A stretch of DNA of 64,000 nt from NCBI RefSeq assembly GCF_000005505.3, contig NC_016132.3:43166914-43230913 (forward strand), given 5' to 3'. The notes beneath the pieces are model-generated. The model did not search any database. It was not told where the DNA came from and worked only from the letters and a program-made list of their open reading frames with translations. Both the position numbers and the translations under genes were made by a program. This document shows, one piece after another, positions 37,722 through 49,961 of this stretch. The first letter of the stretch is position 1. Each line of letters starts with the position of its first letter. Source of the stretch: Brachypodium distachyon. Lineage: Eukaryota; Streptophyta; Magnoliopsida; Poales; Poaceae.

Positions 37722-40700
37722 ATGGCCGCTGGTGGCGGCAGCGACGGCGGAGGGGACATCGGCGCCGACTCCGAGCGGCGCCTCAAGAAGGCCATGGACA
37801 AGCTCTACCACTTCCCCAAGCCCAAGCCTAACCCCAGCGCGAGCTCCAAACCCTCCTCCTCGTCCACTCCGAGCCCCAGGTTAGCTCCAGGTTCCCGGCC
37901 TCTTCTCTCGCATGTGCCTCCTTGTATGCTTCTGAAGCGGGTTTGATCTGATCCGGTATGGCAGCTCGTGGAGGGCGGCGGATGCCGGGGGGAGGTTTGG
38001 GGTGGCGCGAGGGTCACGAATCCCGCCGCAGATGACGGCCATGTCGGCGATGTCTCCGCCGCCACCGTGCCGCCCGTGGGACCGACGCGACCTTATACGG
38101 AGGCTCGCGTCATTTAAGGCCATGACGTGGTTCGCAAAGCCCAAGGTACACCCAATTTCACCCTTCATGTCGCTCGCCGTTACATTATCTGTATTGGTTG
38201 GTCGATTGGTGACATGAGAATTGTAGCTGGCCACTGCTTTAGGAAATTTCTTGCTCGTGATTAGAAGAGATGGATGGTTTAGTATCCAATCTAAGGATAG
38301 TTAACGAGTGGAAACTTTTAGAAGAAATGGATGTTTGCTGTGATTCCTTTTGATAGACCAGTTAGAAATGTGACTGAAGGTTTTATTATGTTTTACACTT
38401 TTATAAATTGACTTTTTGGGGTGCCTACGCTACTGTTGTCTGCCAATTTATGGAAGCACTCAGTTCACTAATGGTTTTGCCTTCATTTGGTTTGAGAACC
38501 AAAGGGTACTCTTTGTTGTTGGCTGAGCTTCAGCTGAAGCATCTCTTACTTTTCCGTTGATGGCTGATAGCGAGTTACCTTTTCAGGTTGTTAGCCCTGT
38601 TAACTGCGCTAGGAGAGGGTGGACTAATGTTGAGCCGGACATTATAACATGCGAGGCATGTGGGGCACGGCTCCTGTTCTCCTCTCCTTCCTCATGGACA
38701 CCACAGCAAGGTGCATGCATTATTATTTTGTTTTACCTGTGGACTTCATCTCAAGCTATGACTGTATAAGGCCATTCTCTCTTTCTTCTCTCATTAGAAA
38801 CAATTAAATTAAATGTACACATACACTTCTATGTGGACTTAATGCTAGCAATTTAATACTTTAAGATTCAAGCAATGTTGGTTTATTGCATGAATATAGT
38901 TTGAGTTACATTTCTGCCTGCTAGAGATTGCTTACAGGCATTGCTGACTTCCTTGATTTGAAAGCCCTATTTATGCTCTCTTTTTTACATTGCAATGTTT
39001 CATTCCTGCAGTTGAAAAGGCTGCTGCTGTTTTCAGCTTGAAGCTGGACACTGGACATAAACTACTCTGCCCATGGATTGACAACATATGTGATGAATCA
39101 CTGGCCTTATTCCCACCCACACCTCCTCCTGTTTTAGTGGAGAATTACTATGAGTCCTTCTCCTCTCTGCTACGGCTTTCAGCACTTCCAAGAATTTCTT
39201 GCTCTTCTCTTGATAGCATGAAGAAGAAAAATCCACAGCTAGAGCAATTTCTATTGGAACCGTTCTCTTCATCTGTTGTCCTTAAAGGGGGATTTACGCT
39301 TACTGAAGATTATACCATTAAGGATCTAGATGGCACTTTTCAAGATGCTGAGATATATTATCAGGTCAGGCTATGCATAATTATTCCTGCTAATCCCTTT
39401 CTGGTGTTTGCTTTGCTCTTGTATTTATCTTTGCCATGTCCATTTCTTCGACTGATTGTTCTTCAGCAATTTCCTTGTTTGTGATTCTTTTCTTACGTGA
39501 TTAATGTCTTATATCTAGTCTAGGTGACATCTATGTTACCAAATACATTCTGCTTAGGCTACACCTTTATTGCCTTCACTGGGTAGCATAATCAACGGTT
39601 CATAGATACTCCCTCTGTTCCATAATTCTTCGAAATATTACATGTATCTAGACACACTTTAGGAATAGATACCTCCATTTTGTGGCAAATTTGAGAAAAT
39701 AAATATGGAACGGAGGGAGTAGTCTCTAGTTGCACAATGCACTGAAAAAATATCCATATCTTTCTAAAAAAATGATCCATGTCCCTCCTATTTTCTGGAT
39801 CTTTTTGTAACATGTAAAGTAGTACTCATGCTGTTATCCAAACTTGATATACATTTGTTGATGAAAGTCTATAGCGAGAAGTATTGTCATGTAATATTAG
39901 AAACCCTTTACGTAGACTTGATAAAATCAACTGCAACAAACATTTAGGTTCCAACTGCATACATGGTTTAGTAACTTAATTTTTTCTTGTTACAATCTGA
40001 TTTGCCTGGTCTCTGTTGGCACTATATCCCTGAGCTTAGCTAGGTGGTTCAAATTGATTTGCTTTGATTTCTTGCACAGTTGGATTGCTGTTAAAGATTT
40101 CATCTTTTCAGTTCACATTTTTGCTGTGCATATTAATCATTAAATATCTGCGGCTGAACTTAATGCATAACTGGCTAGCAGGCACTGAAGATAATAAGTT
40201 TATGTGGATGGGAACCACGTCTACTTCACTATGCTGTTGATTGTGGAACCAAATTTCACTCAGATGCAAACTCTACCTCCATACTGGCCCAACCAGAGCA
40301 AATAAATAACACACTGGAAGATCGGATTGTAATTTACTCACGTAAGGAAGTTGATGGTTCTCCAGCAATTGCAGATGCTAATCAGGGAGATCAACATTAT
40401 GATCCATCATCGGTTGTTTTAGATTGTCAATTTTGTGGAGCCTGTGTTGCCTTGTGGCGTTTTTCGCTTATAGAGCGGCCTCTTCAACTTTTTAAGCTTG
40501 TATCAGATTCTAATACACAAAATGAGCAAAATAATGGGCATGCCAACCTAATCAGTGGAGTAGAACCTTCAAAGTCTGCAAATGTTGGTTTTAATTTCAC
40601 CATTGCTGGTGGTCCTCCGCCGACTAGACAGAGTTTTCGACCAAGAGTTTCATTTCCTGTTGTCAGTCGACACTTGAAGGCTGACTTGAACTCCTGTGGA

Positions 40701-42429
40701 AAATCATTTTTATCTGGAAGTGACAGCCACATGGTTCCTGTTGCTTCAGCGGCCATGAAACGCAAAAGAAGCATGGATGAGCCTCATGTGTTGGAGGGCA
40801 TCAACACAACCTCCAGCGATGTTGATACATCCGCTGAAGGGGCACAGCATGATCACGAAGGTGACAGTACTGAAAAGGACATTGCAAACATGGGAGTGAG
40901 CACTGAGCACAAACAAGGTTGTTCATATTCAGATACAAGTAAGGATACAAATATGGAAGAAATTCTCAACAAAGAACCAGAAAGAGGTGTTGCCACAAGC
41001 AGAAGTCTAACAAGCACAAACTCAAATCTTGATCAACACAGATCATATACGTTTTCATCTGTTCAGGATACAAGAGAAGAACCTTCTAATGACCAGAACT
41101 CGGTACAGACACATACAAACAATTCCAAGCCAGTTCAGGTTGCAGCAATGACAAAATCGTCTATCAACATGGGAAAAGGTGTACATCCATCAGGTAAGGA
41201 ATTCATTTATGTTTCTTTTGCTTGAACTTTAACATAAGTAATGATAGTCTGGCTGCTAAGTATTTTGTTTTGCTGTTAGTCCCTCTGTTCCTAAATATAA
41301 GATGTTCTAGCTTTCTCCTGAGTCAAACATCTTAAAGTTTGACCGAGTTTATAGAAAAATCTACCAATATGTACTACTCCAAATTAGTTTTGTACTTCTG
41401 TTAAATCTGTAATGATATATCTTCATAATATACTTATTCTGTTATTTGATATTGTAAATAGGAGTAGTACATTTTTCTATAAATCTGGTCAAATTTAAAG
41501 CAAAGCTAGAACATCTTATATTAGGAACGAAGGTAGTACGACTTAAGGAAGTTAGGGGAATAGAAAAGAGTTAATTGCACCGGACATACATAAACTTGCC
41601 GCTGGGGAACAATTTATCCCATGAACTTGCAAAATGCAACGGACTAGTCGGTAATCTTGGCTTGAGTGTCCAGTTAGGTCCAAATGCAGCCTGCTCGGCT
41701 AATCGAGCCTACATGTCGCACCAGTGTTGTAAATATGGACGCTTTGGTAGGTCAAAATAGCGTACCAAAATGTCTTATATTTAGGAACAAGGTAGTACTT
41801 AACTAGAAAGTTGAAGGGAACGAAAAGTGTAGGGGAAACAGGTAGGACTACCTTGTTGCTAGAGTAGGGAACTTCTAACAACAATTAGCATATTGACTGC
41901 TTTTGCAGGAATAGCTGCTTGACAGTTAACACATACTGATCTAAGGCAAGTGTCTAGTTTTTGGCCCCTCTTGCGGAGGTTAAATTATTTATTTATTGCT
42001 ATTTTATAAGAATTTAGCTTCAAGACTGCATACTCATGATGTTTCTTAGTCACTGTCCTCATTTATCCATAACAGGAAAGCAAGGCTTGTATGACGAAAT
42101 GAATGAGTTTGATCCTATCAAGCAGCACCGGACATTCTGCCCTTGGATATCCCCTGATGACGGTAAAGCCTTGCCTGGATGGAGGCTGACTCTTTTGGGG
42201 TTACTTGCTCGGGACAAAAAAACTGATGGAGATACGCAAGTAGAGGCTCAGATCAGCCTTCTCAATGAGGTAGCGTTCTTTTGTTGAATCATGTTTTGTT
42301 TCTTTTGAATCGTGTCCTCACAGTTTGTTTCTAAAATTTCAGGAGGATGATCCCGTTACATCTGTTAGAAAGCTTTTCATGACACCGCCTTCCAAGAAGC
42401 CAAGGACACATCAGGCAGAGAAGAGCTGA
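37722..42429 (+). CDS. C3HC zinc-finger (NIPA/ZC3HC1-like) protein, 702 aa, seven exons
   Basis: Exons are 37722-37879, 37965-38145, 38587-38710, 39012-39364, 40182-41193, 42076-42269 and 42343-42429. They make 703 codons with stop in continuous frame. The start is the first ATG in an open GC-rich exon. The N-terminus is low-complexity and basic. The first C3HC module has C135-x2-C138 (TCEACGARL) and H170-x3-C174 (GHKLLCPW). A second BIR-like module is formed by GW (281-282), C354-x2-C357 (DCQFCGAC) and H627-x3-C631 (HRTFCPW), interrupted by a long Ser/Asn-rich linker (about 370-605) with a KRKR-type basic motif. This is the architecture of NIPA/ZC3HC1 proteins. Human ZC3HC1 is a nuclear-basket component; a nuclear location here is inferred. 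A Stowaway MITE sits in intron 4 and a larger one in intron 5. Confidence 0.88.
39607..39721. mobile_element. Stowaway-type MITE in C3HC intron 4
   Basis: A TA-flanked 115-bp element with CTCCCTCTGTTCCATAATT and a matching inverted terminus ATATGGAACGGAGGGAG. Confidence 0.85.
41277..41538. mobile_element. Larger Stowaway-type MITE in C3HC intron 5
   Basis: About 260 bp with long inverted repeats: tccctctgttcctaaatataagatgttctagc at the left and gctagaacatcttatattaggaacgaagg at the right, flanked by TA. The size and AT-rich hairpin fit Stowaway/mariner-type MITEs. Confidence 0.85.
41570..41730. mobile_element. Fragment of a long-TIR (MULE-like) element end
   Basis: The text 'ttgcaccggacatacataaacttgccgc...aacttgcaaaatgcaacggactagtcgg...' resembles terminal parts of the long-TIR element at 58565-59245 in its pattern of repeated 'aacttg/ggacta' words. 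It is a short relic in C3HC intron 5. Confidence 0.3.
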
Positions 42430-43061
42430 AAATTGTAATGGCTTGTTTGAAAATTTGGGTCAGGCCTGTGTAGCTATGTCAAGAGATGCAGCAAGACTAC
42501 CAGATTGAGGAAACATATATTCCAAAAACTTTTAGGCACTGTACAAAATGATGGGACAGGAACAAGGAAAACAGGAGAATTGTGATTTGGAGAACTGTTC
42601 AGGACAATATTCATCTCCTCGACCCTGTTTGTTTCACATGCCTATGTTGTCCAGAATTTTGTAGCTTAGCAATGTTGTCATTTCCTGGAACTGAAACATC
42701 TGAGTATCCTAATACTAGCTGAAAATTAGAATGCGATTTTTTTTTATTGCCTTCCTGTTCAAGAAAACAAATGTCTGCGGCATGGACTCTTCATGCAAGT
42801 TGTATGCGCTTTATGTAACGGCATTCACAACAATGCCGATTGCATTGGATGATAGCTTGTGTTTACTCACAACTGATCATTAGACATGTCCTTCGTCCAC
42901 AGGGAATTATATCGCTAGAACCGCAAGTTCGTGATGTAAGTTGAGAAATCAGCTCGTAGAGCAGCAGAGAGAACGGCTCTCCGCTCTAAGTAACGTGTTG
43001 TGATCTTAAACTTTTTGAATAATTTTGGAGCACTTCGGTTTATTAGAATCTGAAAGTGACT

Positions 43062-43139
43062 CAAATTTGTCCAAATATGAATGTATATGTACCCAAAACG
43101 TCTAGATATATGTAATATTTCTGCACTTAGAGGGAGTAC
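43062..43139. mobile_element. Partial Stowaway-type MITE
   Basis: Carries the family-typical internal motif (caaatttgtccaaatatgaatgtat ... ctagatatatgtaatatttc) and a terminal AGAGGGAG-TA, but lacks the left terminus. Confidence 0.6.
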
Positions 43140-43607
43140 ATTATGATTCCTTTATGTAATAAGTCTTTCGATGATATGATTGCATCAAAGTAATTTCATA
43201 AGATAATTTTCCTTCCCTCCAGAGAATTTAAGTTTGCATGTACCCCTTTACTCTCTCGGCATGGTTTTGTTTTCTTTGAGTAAGATGTACCATTAGTCAT
43301 TTAATTGTGATGACGGTTCAATTTAGTCCTTGAATTCTGAAAGTTCATACTGTTGGGTTAACTTCTCATTTCTCATGACTTCTAAAACATATATAGACAT
43401 CAACCGATATGTGTCCCCATATATAACATTATCGACTAGGGACCATTAGAGCAAGCATCGGCGTACAATACTCAATACATAGTCTATATGAACAAGTTAA
43501 CGTACTTGTTGATACATATGGTTCAAGGACAATAAAAATAACTCATGAATACATGGAGAAATATCCTTACCACCTGATTGCTCTAACACCTATTTCCAAA
43601 AAAAATA

Positions 43608-43849
43608 TACTCCCTCCGTTCTTAATTAATTGGCGCCGGCTGTTTTGCATAGAAACCCCTGTAAATTTCCGAAATAAACCTGCAGTTCACGTTTTATCGG
43701 AACTTTTTGCGAAAAACCCCTATTGTTTTTCGAAATCAACGTGCAATCCACGTTTAATTGAAGATGTGGACTGCATGTTTATTTCAAAAATTTACAGGTT
43801 TTTTTTTTGCAAAACAGCTGGCGCCAATTAATTAGGAACAGAGGGAGTA
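43608..43849. mobile_element. Stowaway-type MITE, 240 bp
   Basis: TA-flanked, with termini CTCCCTCCGTTCTTAATTAATTGGCGCC and GGCGCCAATTAATTAGGAACAGAGGGAG. The interior has a second palindrome around cctgcagttcacg / gtggactgcatg, so most of the element can fold back. Confidence 0.88.
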
Positions 43850-44567
43850 CCAATCAATCAACTTATCATGGACACGGAGAAAAGGAAAAACAACCAACTG
43901 GTCGAAAAGAAATTGATCGGAGAAAAGGACAACAACCAGTTCGTGCAAAGAAAATTGCCATCTAGGCAGAGTGTCTAACAACAACAATTCTGACCCAATC
44001 TTACCATACCTCGATTTCAAATCAAATCATTAGAGGATGAAACTTAGCAAGGATGAGAAAGGAAATGTACTCTCCTTAGCCTGGAGAAAGCTCCTCCCCA
44101 TAGATCACACGCTCTTCTGTTCTAGCATTAGCGCAAACAGAAGAGAACAAGATCGGCCCTCAAACAGCCTCGCGTAGTTGCGTTCCTGTTCGACCGCTGC
44201 TAGCTCCCCATGCACCATGCAAGCTGTGCGCATTCACACGCATATATACAACCTCATAAATCGAACCCCCAATCAACCACACCACATTGGTGATACCCTT
44301 TTGCTTTCTTACTACGAAAGAAAGGCGAAGACCACCCCCGCGTTCATGGATCGGGGCATCCAGAAGGCGGAAAAGGAAATAAAATGGCGTATGACAGAAC
44401 ACTAGCGGAAATGGAATTTTTCTCACCAAGTTTGATGTAGAGGTGAGGCGACTATGAGCTCCCACAGGTCTTTCATTCGTCTTATAAGGCTTCCGAAAGG
44501 AGTCTAAGGCATGCATGTTTACTTCATCTTTCTTTGTTTGTAACTTTCTGAAAGAACATACTCCTCG

Positions 44568-44673
44568 ACACATAGTACTTGTCCCAAAATTGCCCAAATA
44601 TGGAGGTATCTATGTTTAAAAAACGTCAAGATACATGTAGTATTTCGACAAGTAATATGGGTCGGAGAGAGTA
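44568..44673. mobile_element. Stowaway-type MITE
   Basis: Diverged termini (TA-CTCCTCGACAC ... GGTCGGAGAGAG-TA) and the internal motif ccaaatatggaggtatctatgtt ... gatacatgtagtatttcgac. It is inserted at the edge of duplicated block a. Confidence 0.7.
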
Positions 44674-44744
44674 TTAAAATTAGGGAGTGCCTACGTCTAA
44701 GTCGACTGAGAAATCGATGGCTCATGGCTGCATGTGTCTGTGTT

Positions 44745-44778
<34 letters not shown>

Positions 44779-44814
44779 TTAAATTTGCATATAAAATAGA
44801 AATTTGCATATAAA

Positions 44815-45190
44815 ATTTCACGTGCAATTTTTAGTTGCCCATAAAATTTCACTTGCAATTTTTAAAATTGCACCTAATATTTCACGTGCAATTTTTAAAA
44901 TCCAAACATGTGCAAGTTTAGCTGTCTGAAGGTGCAATATCAAATTTCACATTTCAAAATCCAAATTTGCACACAAAATTTCACATGCAAATTTAGCCGT
45001 CCGAAGGTGCAATATCCAATTGTACATTTCAAAATCCAAATTTGTACACAAAAAACATGTGTGCGATTTTAGCTATCCGAAGGTGCAATATCCAATTGTA
45101 AATTTCAAAATCCAAATTTGCACACAAAATTTCACGTGCAATTAGCCATCCGAATGTGCAATATACAATTGCACATTCGAATAAAATAAA
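44815..45190. repeat. AT-rich minisatellite, about 75-bp period
   Basis: At least four degenerate units contain the sequence GCCGTCCGAAGGTGCAATAT and then CAAAATCCAAATTTG.ACACAAAATTTCAC. The 'tccgaaggtgcaata' word recurs at about 44931, 45000, 45078 and 45150. Spacing varies from about 69 to 77 bases. The start and end grade into single half-units. No coding potential. Confidence 0.8.
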
Positions 45191-46139
45191 TGTACAAATT
45201 ATCCTATAATGTTATTTTACGTTGTGCACATATATAAAGTTGAAAACAAAAAATAAGAGAAATAAAAATTAAAACAAAACAAAACGAGTTATAAATAGAA
45301 ACCAAAATAGAAAAGGAAAAAAAGAAACAAAAAACAACAAAAAAACGGCCAGGAGGAGAAACCAAAATAGAAAAAGAAAAAAGAAACAAAAAAACGGCCA
45401 GGAGGAGGCTCGAACCATCAACCTGTGGAACAGACCGACTGGCCACAAACCAGCTACGTGTTGCGGATTTAATTCGGTCATTCACGTGCTTAGCAAGATT
45501 ATTTTCTGACATCGACTGAGAAAACAAATTTCTTAGGCGACTATTCCCTAGCAAATCCGTTAAAATTATGGGTGTTCAAAAATAGTTTAATTCAGACACA
45601 AACCGTGAAAGCACACTTAAACAATTTTTATTTTGTGGGTGGGTGAGTTTGCACTTAAAAGACAAAAGTCGAACTAGGCAGCTATTTTCATCCAGTTTGT
45701 ATGCTTTTACGTGCACAACGGGAAACCTCCTCAGTGATTGTCCACCCCGCGTGGACCACTCGATTGCAGTGTAACTTGTCAACGGTTCTCCTTCCCGATT
45801 CTTTTCCTCCAGCCATTTACTTCGTGGGATCGACCAAGAGCTTTATCTCTACTTTCTCAACCTTCCCCCAACTGAGCTCTCCCCTTTCTCATCTCTATCA
45901 CGCTTCTCCTTCAATAATCCGCGTGCAGGGAACCTACCGTAGGACCCTTGTTACCTCTGCTGCATGGATGAGCTCCAGTTGCTTCCCGGACGCCACCAAG
46001 AGGGATGGCCAGCAGGGATCTCATCGCCACCACCGCACGTCGAGGGAGAAGTCGACGTGTTACTGCTGATGGGCACGCTGGTCTTGACGCCGCCACCTAT
46101 TAACCCCCCCTCCCCCCCCCCCCCCAAGATTCTTGATTT

Positions 46140-46838
46140 AGGTTGCGTTCGGCATTGAGATGGAGATTAAGATAATCCAGCATATCCAGCTGGCTTTTGG
46201 CTATTTCGTGTTTGGCTAACCAATTTTTTCCTGCTTTCGTGTATATTTTTCAGCAGCAGGTTATAAAATAAGTACAACGCAGCACAGTTAGGCAATGCCA
46301 AACTAAGACTTGGTCCATTTTTTTTTTCAAAATTCTATAAAAACAAGAGTAGAGAAAAAGCAAAAAAAAAAAGCTACGGACAGTCCATTTTTTGGACTGA
46401 CTACGTCCCCTGGGCCCTGGTTATGGCGTGAGCGCCTGAGCGTGCTGTTGCACAAAGGAAACAAAGATGAACAGGAATTACAATCATCGGTGATTAATTG
46501 TTCTTCAAGCAAAAGTGACCGGAAAACACAAGTACATATCGCAAGCTCAATAATAATAATAATGCATTTTATTTAATGAGACTAGTATATCACTGAGTGT
46601 TCAACTCCCGCTCCTTACATTTACACACAGTCTCGGTCCTCATATTTACACACATGAGCATGTTGGGACTTAGTTTGGCATTGCTGAATTGTGCTACACT
46701 GAACTTATTTTATAATCTGTTGTGGAAAAATACGCACAAAAATAGGAAAAAATTGGTTATCCAAACACGAAAATAGTGAAAAAGAGGTAATAAAAAACAG
46801 GATTATGATAATCCACCGCAATGCCAAACGGAGCCTGA
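46140..46838. mobile_element. Long-TIR DNA transposon, non-autonomous, about 700 bp
   Basis: The left end (AGGTTGCGTTCGGCATTGAG) and the inverted right end (AGGCTCCGTTTGGCATTGCG) begin inverted repeats that extend for about 170 bases. They include gataatcc, aaccaattttt, ggttataaaataagt and ttaggcaatgccaaacta at both ends. The interior contains duplicated block c of the SWEET upstream region and no transposase. The superfamily is uncertain (hAT-, Harbinger- or Mutator-like). Confidence 0.7.
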
Positions 46839-47157
46839 GTAGGAAATTTGTATAAATTAGCTATATGAAAACAGGGTGGGACCTTTCCCGTCCATTTTAG
46901 TTGAAAAAAGGAACTTAGAGAAAATTAGGAACACAAGGATGGCCATATTGTATGGAATGAAAATGCAAAGGCGGAATTTTTTTCTTGCGAAGACTAAAAA
47001 GGAATGACGTCCGGCAGAAAACTAGTGGAAATAGAAGTTTCTTAGCAAGTTTGATGTAGAGGTGACTATGAGATCTGACAAGTCATTCGTCTTCTAAAAC
47101 TTCAAAAAGGAGTCTAAGCTAGAGCATGCATGTTTACTTTATCTTTGTTTGTGATGT

Positions 47158-47275
47158 ACTCCCTCCGTCTCACTATACAGGTCTATTTCATTTTATTTGA
47201 CTCAATAATTATTTTACTAAAATACAATTTAGGTGAAAATATATCGTTGTATTTTTGTACAGAAGTAATTTTTTT
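47158..47275. mobile_element. Partial Stowaway-type MITE
   Basis: Starts TA-CTCCCTCCGTCTCACTATACAGG and runs into an AT-rich stretch. The right terminus is not recognisable. Confidence 0.5.
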
Positions 47276-47990
47276 TATGGTTACGATTTTGACCACCCTG
47301 CCGCTCGCAACATCATTCCGCGGCTACGTGCTTCTGCAGGTAGCTCGACGAACCGTTGCCGGTGCCACACACCTGCTGCACCTCGTTGGAATTAGTTATG
47401 AATTGTCGATGTTGCAAATATACAAACAAAATGCTGCGTGTGAAATGGTTTTGCTACAAGAATTGGATAGCCCAGAAAAATGGATCGGATGGTTGGAAGG
47501 CCGGCGGATCCTATCGAGACGCCTAGAACGCGCCGTCTTGAAAAATAGGGCTGTTTGGAAAAGATTGGGATCCTATATATGTGCAAAAGAAAATGAGAAA
47601 AGATTTGGATCCAAACCATCAAAGCCTACTTAATTTTTTTTATTAACCAGGTGGGTGAGTTAATTTTTCTAATTAAAGAAAGAAATTGAACTCGGGTATC
47701 TTCATCCAGTTTATATGCTTTGAGCTAGAACAGTTGATTTCTTGCACAAAGATGGACAGGAATTACGATTATCCTCGATTAATTTTTCTCCAAGCAAAAG
47801 TGACCGTAAAACACACGTACATATCGCAAACTCAAATGCCTTTTTTATTTACTGGTGATGAGATGATGAGGCGACCCAGATATAGAAGGATTTGGATAAG
47901 ATCACTCCATAGGAAGACCAGCTCTCTGAATCCAACCGTTTAACCCCTTAACGAAACCGGATTACTTGGGCAAGTCGAAGTCCCCACACG

Positions 47991-48000
47991 CCTATATAAG
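47991..48000 (+). promoter_or_regulatory. TATA box of the SWEET6-like gene
   Basis: CCTATATAAG lies 99 bases before the ATG at 48099, following a GC-rich segment. The spacing suits a TATA box with a 5' UTR of about 70 bases. Confidence 0.75.
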
Positions 48001-48098
48001 CACGGGTCTCTCTCCCCCGTTCCGATCGCCCAAATCATAACCAATCTCCGACTAATTCCCAAGCACTCTCGTTCCGATCCCCCGAGCTCTGTTCCAAT

Positions 48099-49961
48099 AT
48101 GGTTTCCGCCGACTTCGCCCGCAATGTCGTCGGCATCATCGGCAATATCATCTCCTTCGGGCTCTTTCTCTCCCCTCTGTAAGCCGCCGCCGCCCTGTGG
48201 TCTCTATATATTCACGGAAGGTGGTTTAGCTAATTAGGGTTTGGATCTGACTGACTGACTAGTGGCTTAATTGGTTTTCGTTTCTCTGCAGGCCGACGTT
48301 TTGGCGGATCATCAAGGCAAAGGATGTGGAGGAGTTCAAGGTGGATCCGTACGTGGCGACGCTGCTCAACTGCATGCTGTGGGTGTTCTATGGCATCCCC
48401 ATCGTGCACCCCAACAGCATCCTCGTCGTCACCATCAACGGGATCGGGCTCGTCATCGAGGGCACCTACCTCGTCATCTACTTCATGTACTCCTCCAACA
48501 AGAAGCGCGTACGTTAAGTTCATTTCTACCCGATATGATCCATCCATACGCGTACGTTCTCGAGTTTAATTTAGATCTGCTGCCTAACTATATGCGCGCG
48601 TGTGCAGTTGAGGCTGATGGCCATGCTCGGCGTTGAGGCGGTGTTCATGGCGGCCGTCATTTGTGGCGTGCTCCTGGGTGCCCACACCCACGAGAAGCGC
48701 TCCATGATCGTCGGCATCCTCTGCGTCATCTTCGGTGCCATTATGTACGCCTCCCCGCTCACCGTCATGGTACGTATATATACCCGTCCTTGATCCGCTT
48801 TTACTCGATCCGGCTCTCTTGGCGGCGCTAGCTGTTAGTATCTCGCCGGCGTTTGGTCGGATCAGGACTGCATGGTAATTATTTGCCTAGTTAATCTGCG
48901 TGGATCTGGCCCACATGTCCAAAGTTTACAGCTGGGTTCTGCAAAGATTTGGTGGAACCACCTGTGACTGTGACTGACGTGTTCCTTCCATATATCTGCG
49001 GTTAATAGTTGGTCTGGATTAAATTTCGAGTATGCTTTTACTGTTGCTTCATCTTGAAGAGATCGAGAATGGATGTGGAAGCCACCGTTAATTGGAACAA
49101 AATCCATCTGTAATAGATTCGACCAAATTGTAAAATTGTTCAAATGCAACCTTTTAGATTTAACATGTTGCCCGCCCTTTTGTATATGTTCGGGTCAAAA
49201 AATTTCTTCTACACCCAATAGATCATATTGCTACATGCATCCCTACCTGTCGTAGTTGCATTTCCGCATTGTTGGTAGTTGTTGCGCAATGGGTTAGCGA
49301 AACCCAACTTTCTGTTGCTCCGGCCAAACTCTCGTGCTCCTGGCTGTTGAGTGACGGGTCCGGAACGGAAAAGGCCTGTGATCCAGCAGCTTCATCACAA
49401 ACGTATGTGCGTTGCCTAGTTAGGTCTAGTGCTTTGCATTTTGTGATTTCGCCAACTCTATCACGTACGACAACCAACATGTTAATTGCTTGTCTATGCT
49501 TTCGCAATATTAATTGTTGTCGTTCTTGACGAAGAATGAAAGAATTAACTGATTGTGTATGCGTGTTGGTGTGCAGGGAAAAGTGATCAAGACCAAGAGC
49601 GTGGAGTACATGCCCTTACCCCTGTCGGTGGTTAATTTCCTCAACGGGTGCTGCTGGACGGCCTATGCGCTCATCAAGTTCGACCTCTACGTCACGGTCA
49701 GTATATATATACACACGACACGCGCATCTCAAATTAACTTCCAGTTTACCCTTAGAACAACTGCATGCACAGATCTAACTTTACATACAATACGTGCAGA
49801 TACCCAATGGCCTCGGTGCTATCTTCGGCCTGGTCCAGTTGATCCTGTACGGGTGCTACTACAAGTCCACCCCCAAGAAGGAGAAGAACGTCGAGCTGCC
49901 CACCGTCGTCAACAACAACACCGTCGCCGGCGGCAACGTCTCCGTTACCGTCGAGAGATAA
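48099..49961 (+). CDS. SWEET6: SWEET sugar transporter (SWEET6-like), 246 aa, five exons
   Basis: Exons are 48099-48178, 48292-48508, 48608-48769, 49577-49696 and 49800-49961, in frame, 247 codons with stop. The protein has two MtN3/saliva triple-helix modules, about residues 10-95 and 132-218, giving the seven membrane helices of eukaryotic SWEETs. Characteristic motifs include [23 protein letters not shown], the first-module [18 protein letters not shown] and the second-module IPNGLG. The short cytosolic C-terminus ends in SVTVER. SWEETs are bidirectional uniporters moving sugars across plasma or vacuolar membranes. Clade II members, where this sequence seems to belong, mostly carry hexoses. 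The match to grass SWEET6a/b is from memory, and which paralogue it is cannot be settled. A strong TATA box precedes it, and its upstream DNA is partly duplicated 2.6 kb further upstream. Confidence 0.93.

Larger units (their letters stand above)
44395..47840. repeat. Collinear duplicated upstream blocks (two copies)
   Basis: Three blocks occur twice in the same order. Block a: 44395-44540 and 47014-47155 (aagtttgatgtagaggtga...gcatgcatgtttact). Block b: 45630-45705 and 47650-47720 (gtgggtgggtgag...ttcatccagttt.tatgct). Block c: 46455-46550 and 47740-47835 (caggaattac..tcatcg/cctcg.gattaatt; aagcaaaagtgaccg.aaaacac). The first copy has been expanded by a MITE, a minisatellite and a transposon. 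The second runs into the SWEET6-like promoter. Confidence 0.75.
42430..48098. other. Repeat-rich interval upstream of SWEET6-like gene
   Basis: No supported gene. It holds several MITEs, a GT/GA microsatellite (about 44738-44779), an AT-rich minisatellite, a poly-C run (about 46103-46125), a long-TIR transposon, a small A-rich duplication (45298-45410) and two collinear copies of a promoter-proximal segment. The parts with their own entries are listed separately. Confidence 0.6.

Noticed and set aside
44738..44779. GT/GA run as a regulatory site
   Set aside because: A simple microsatellite with no evidence of function.
47130..47633. 167-codon open frame upstream of SWEET
   Set aside because: It starts inside a partial MITE and runs through duplicated upstream block a; no homology is recognised.
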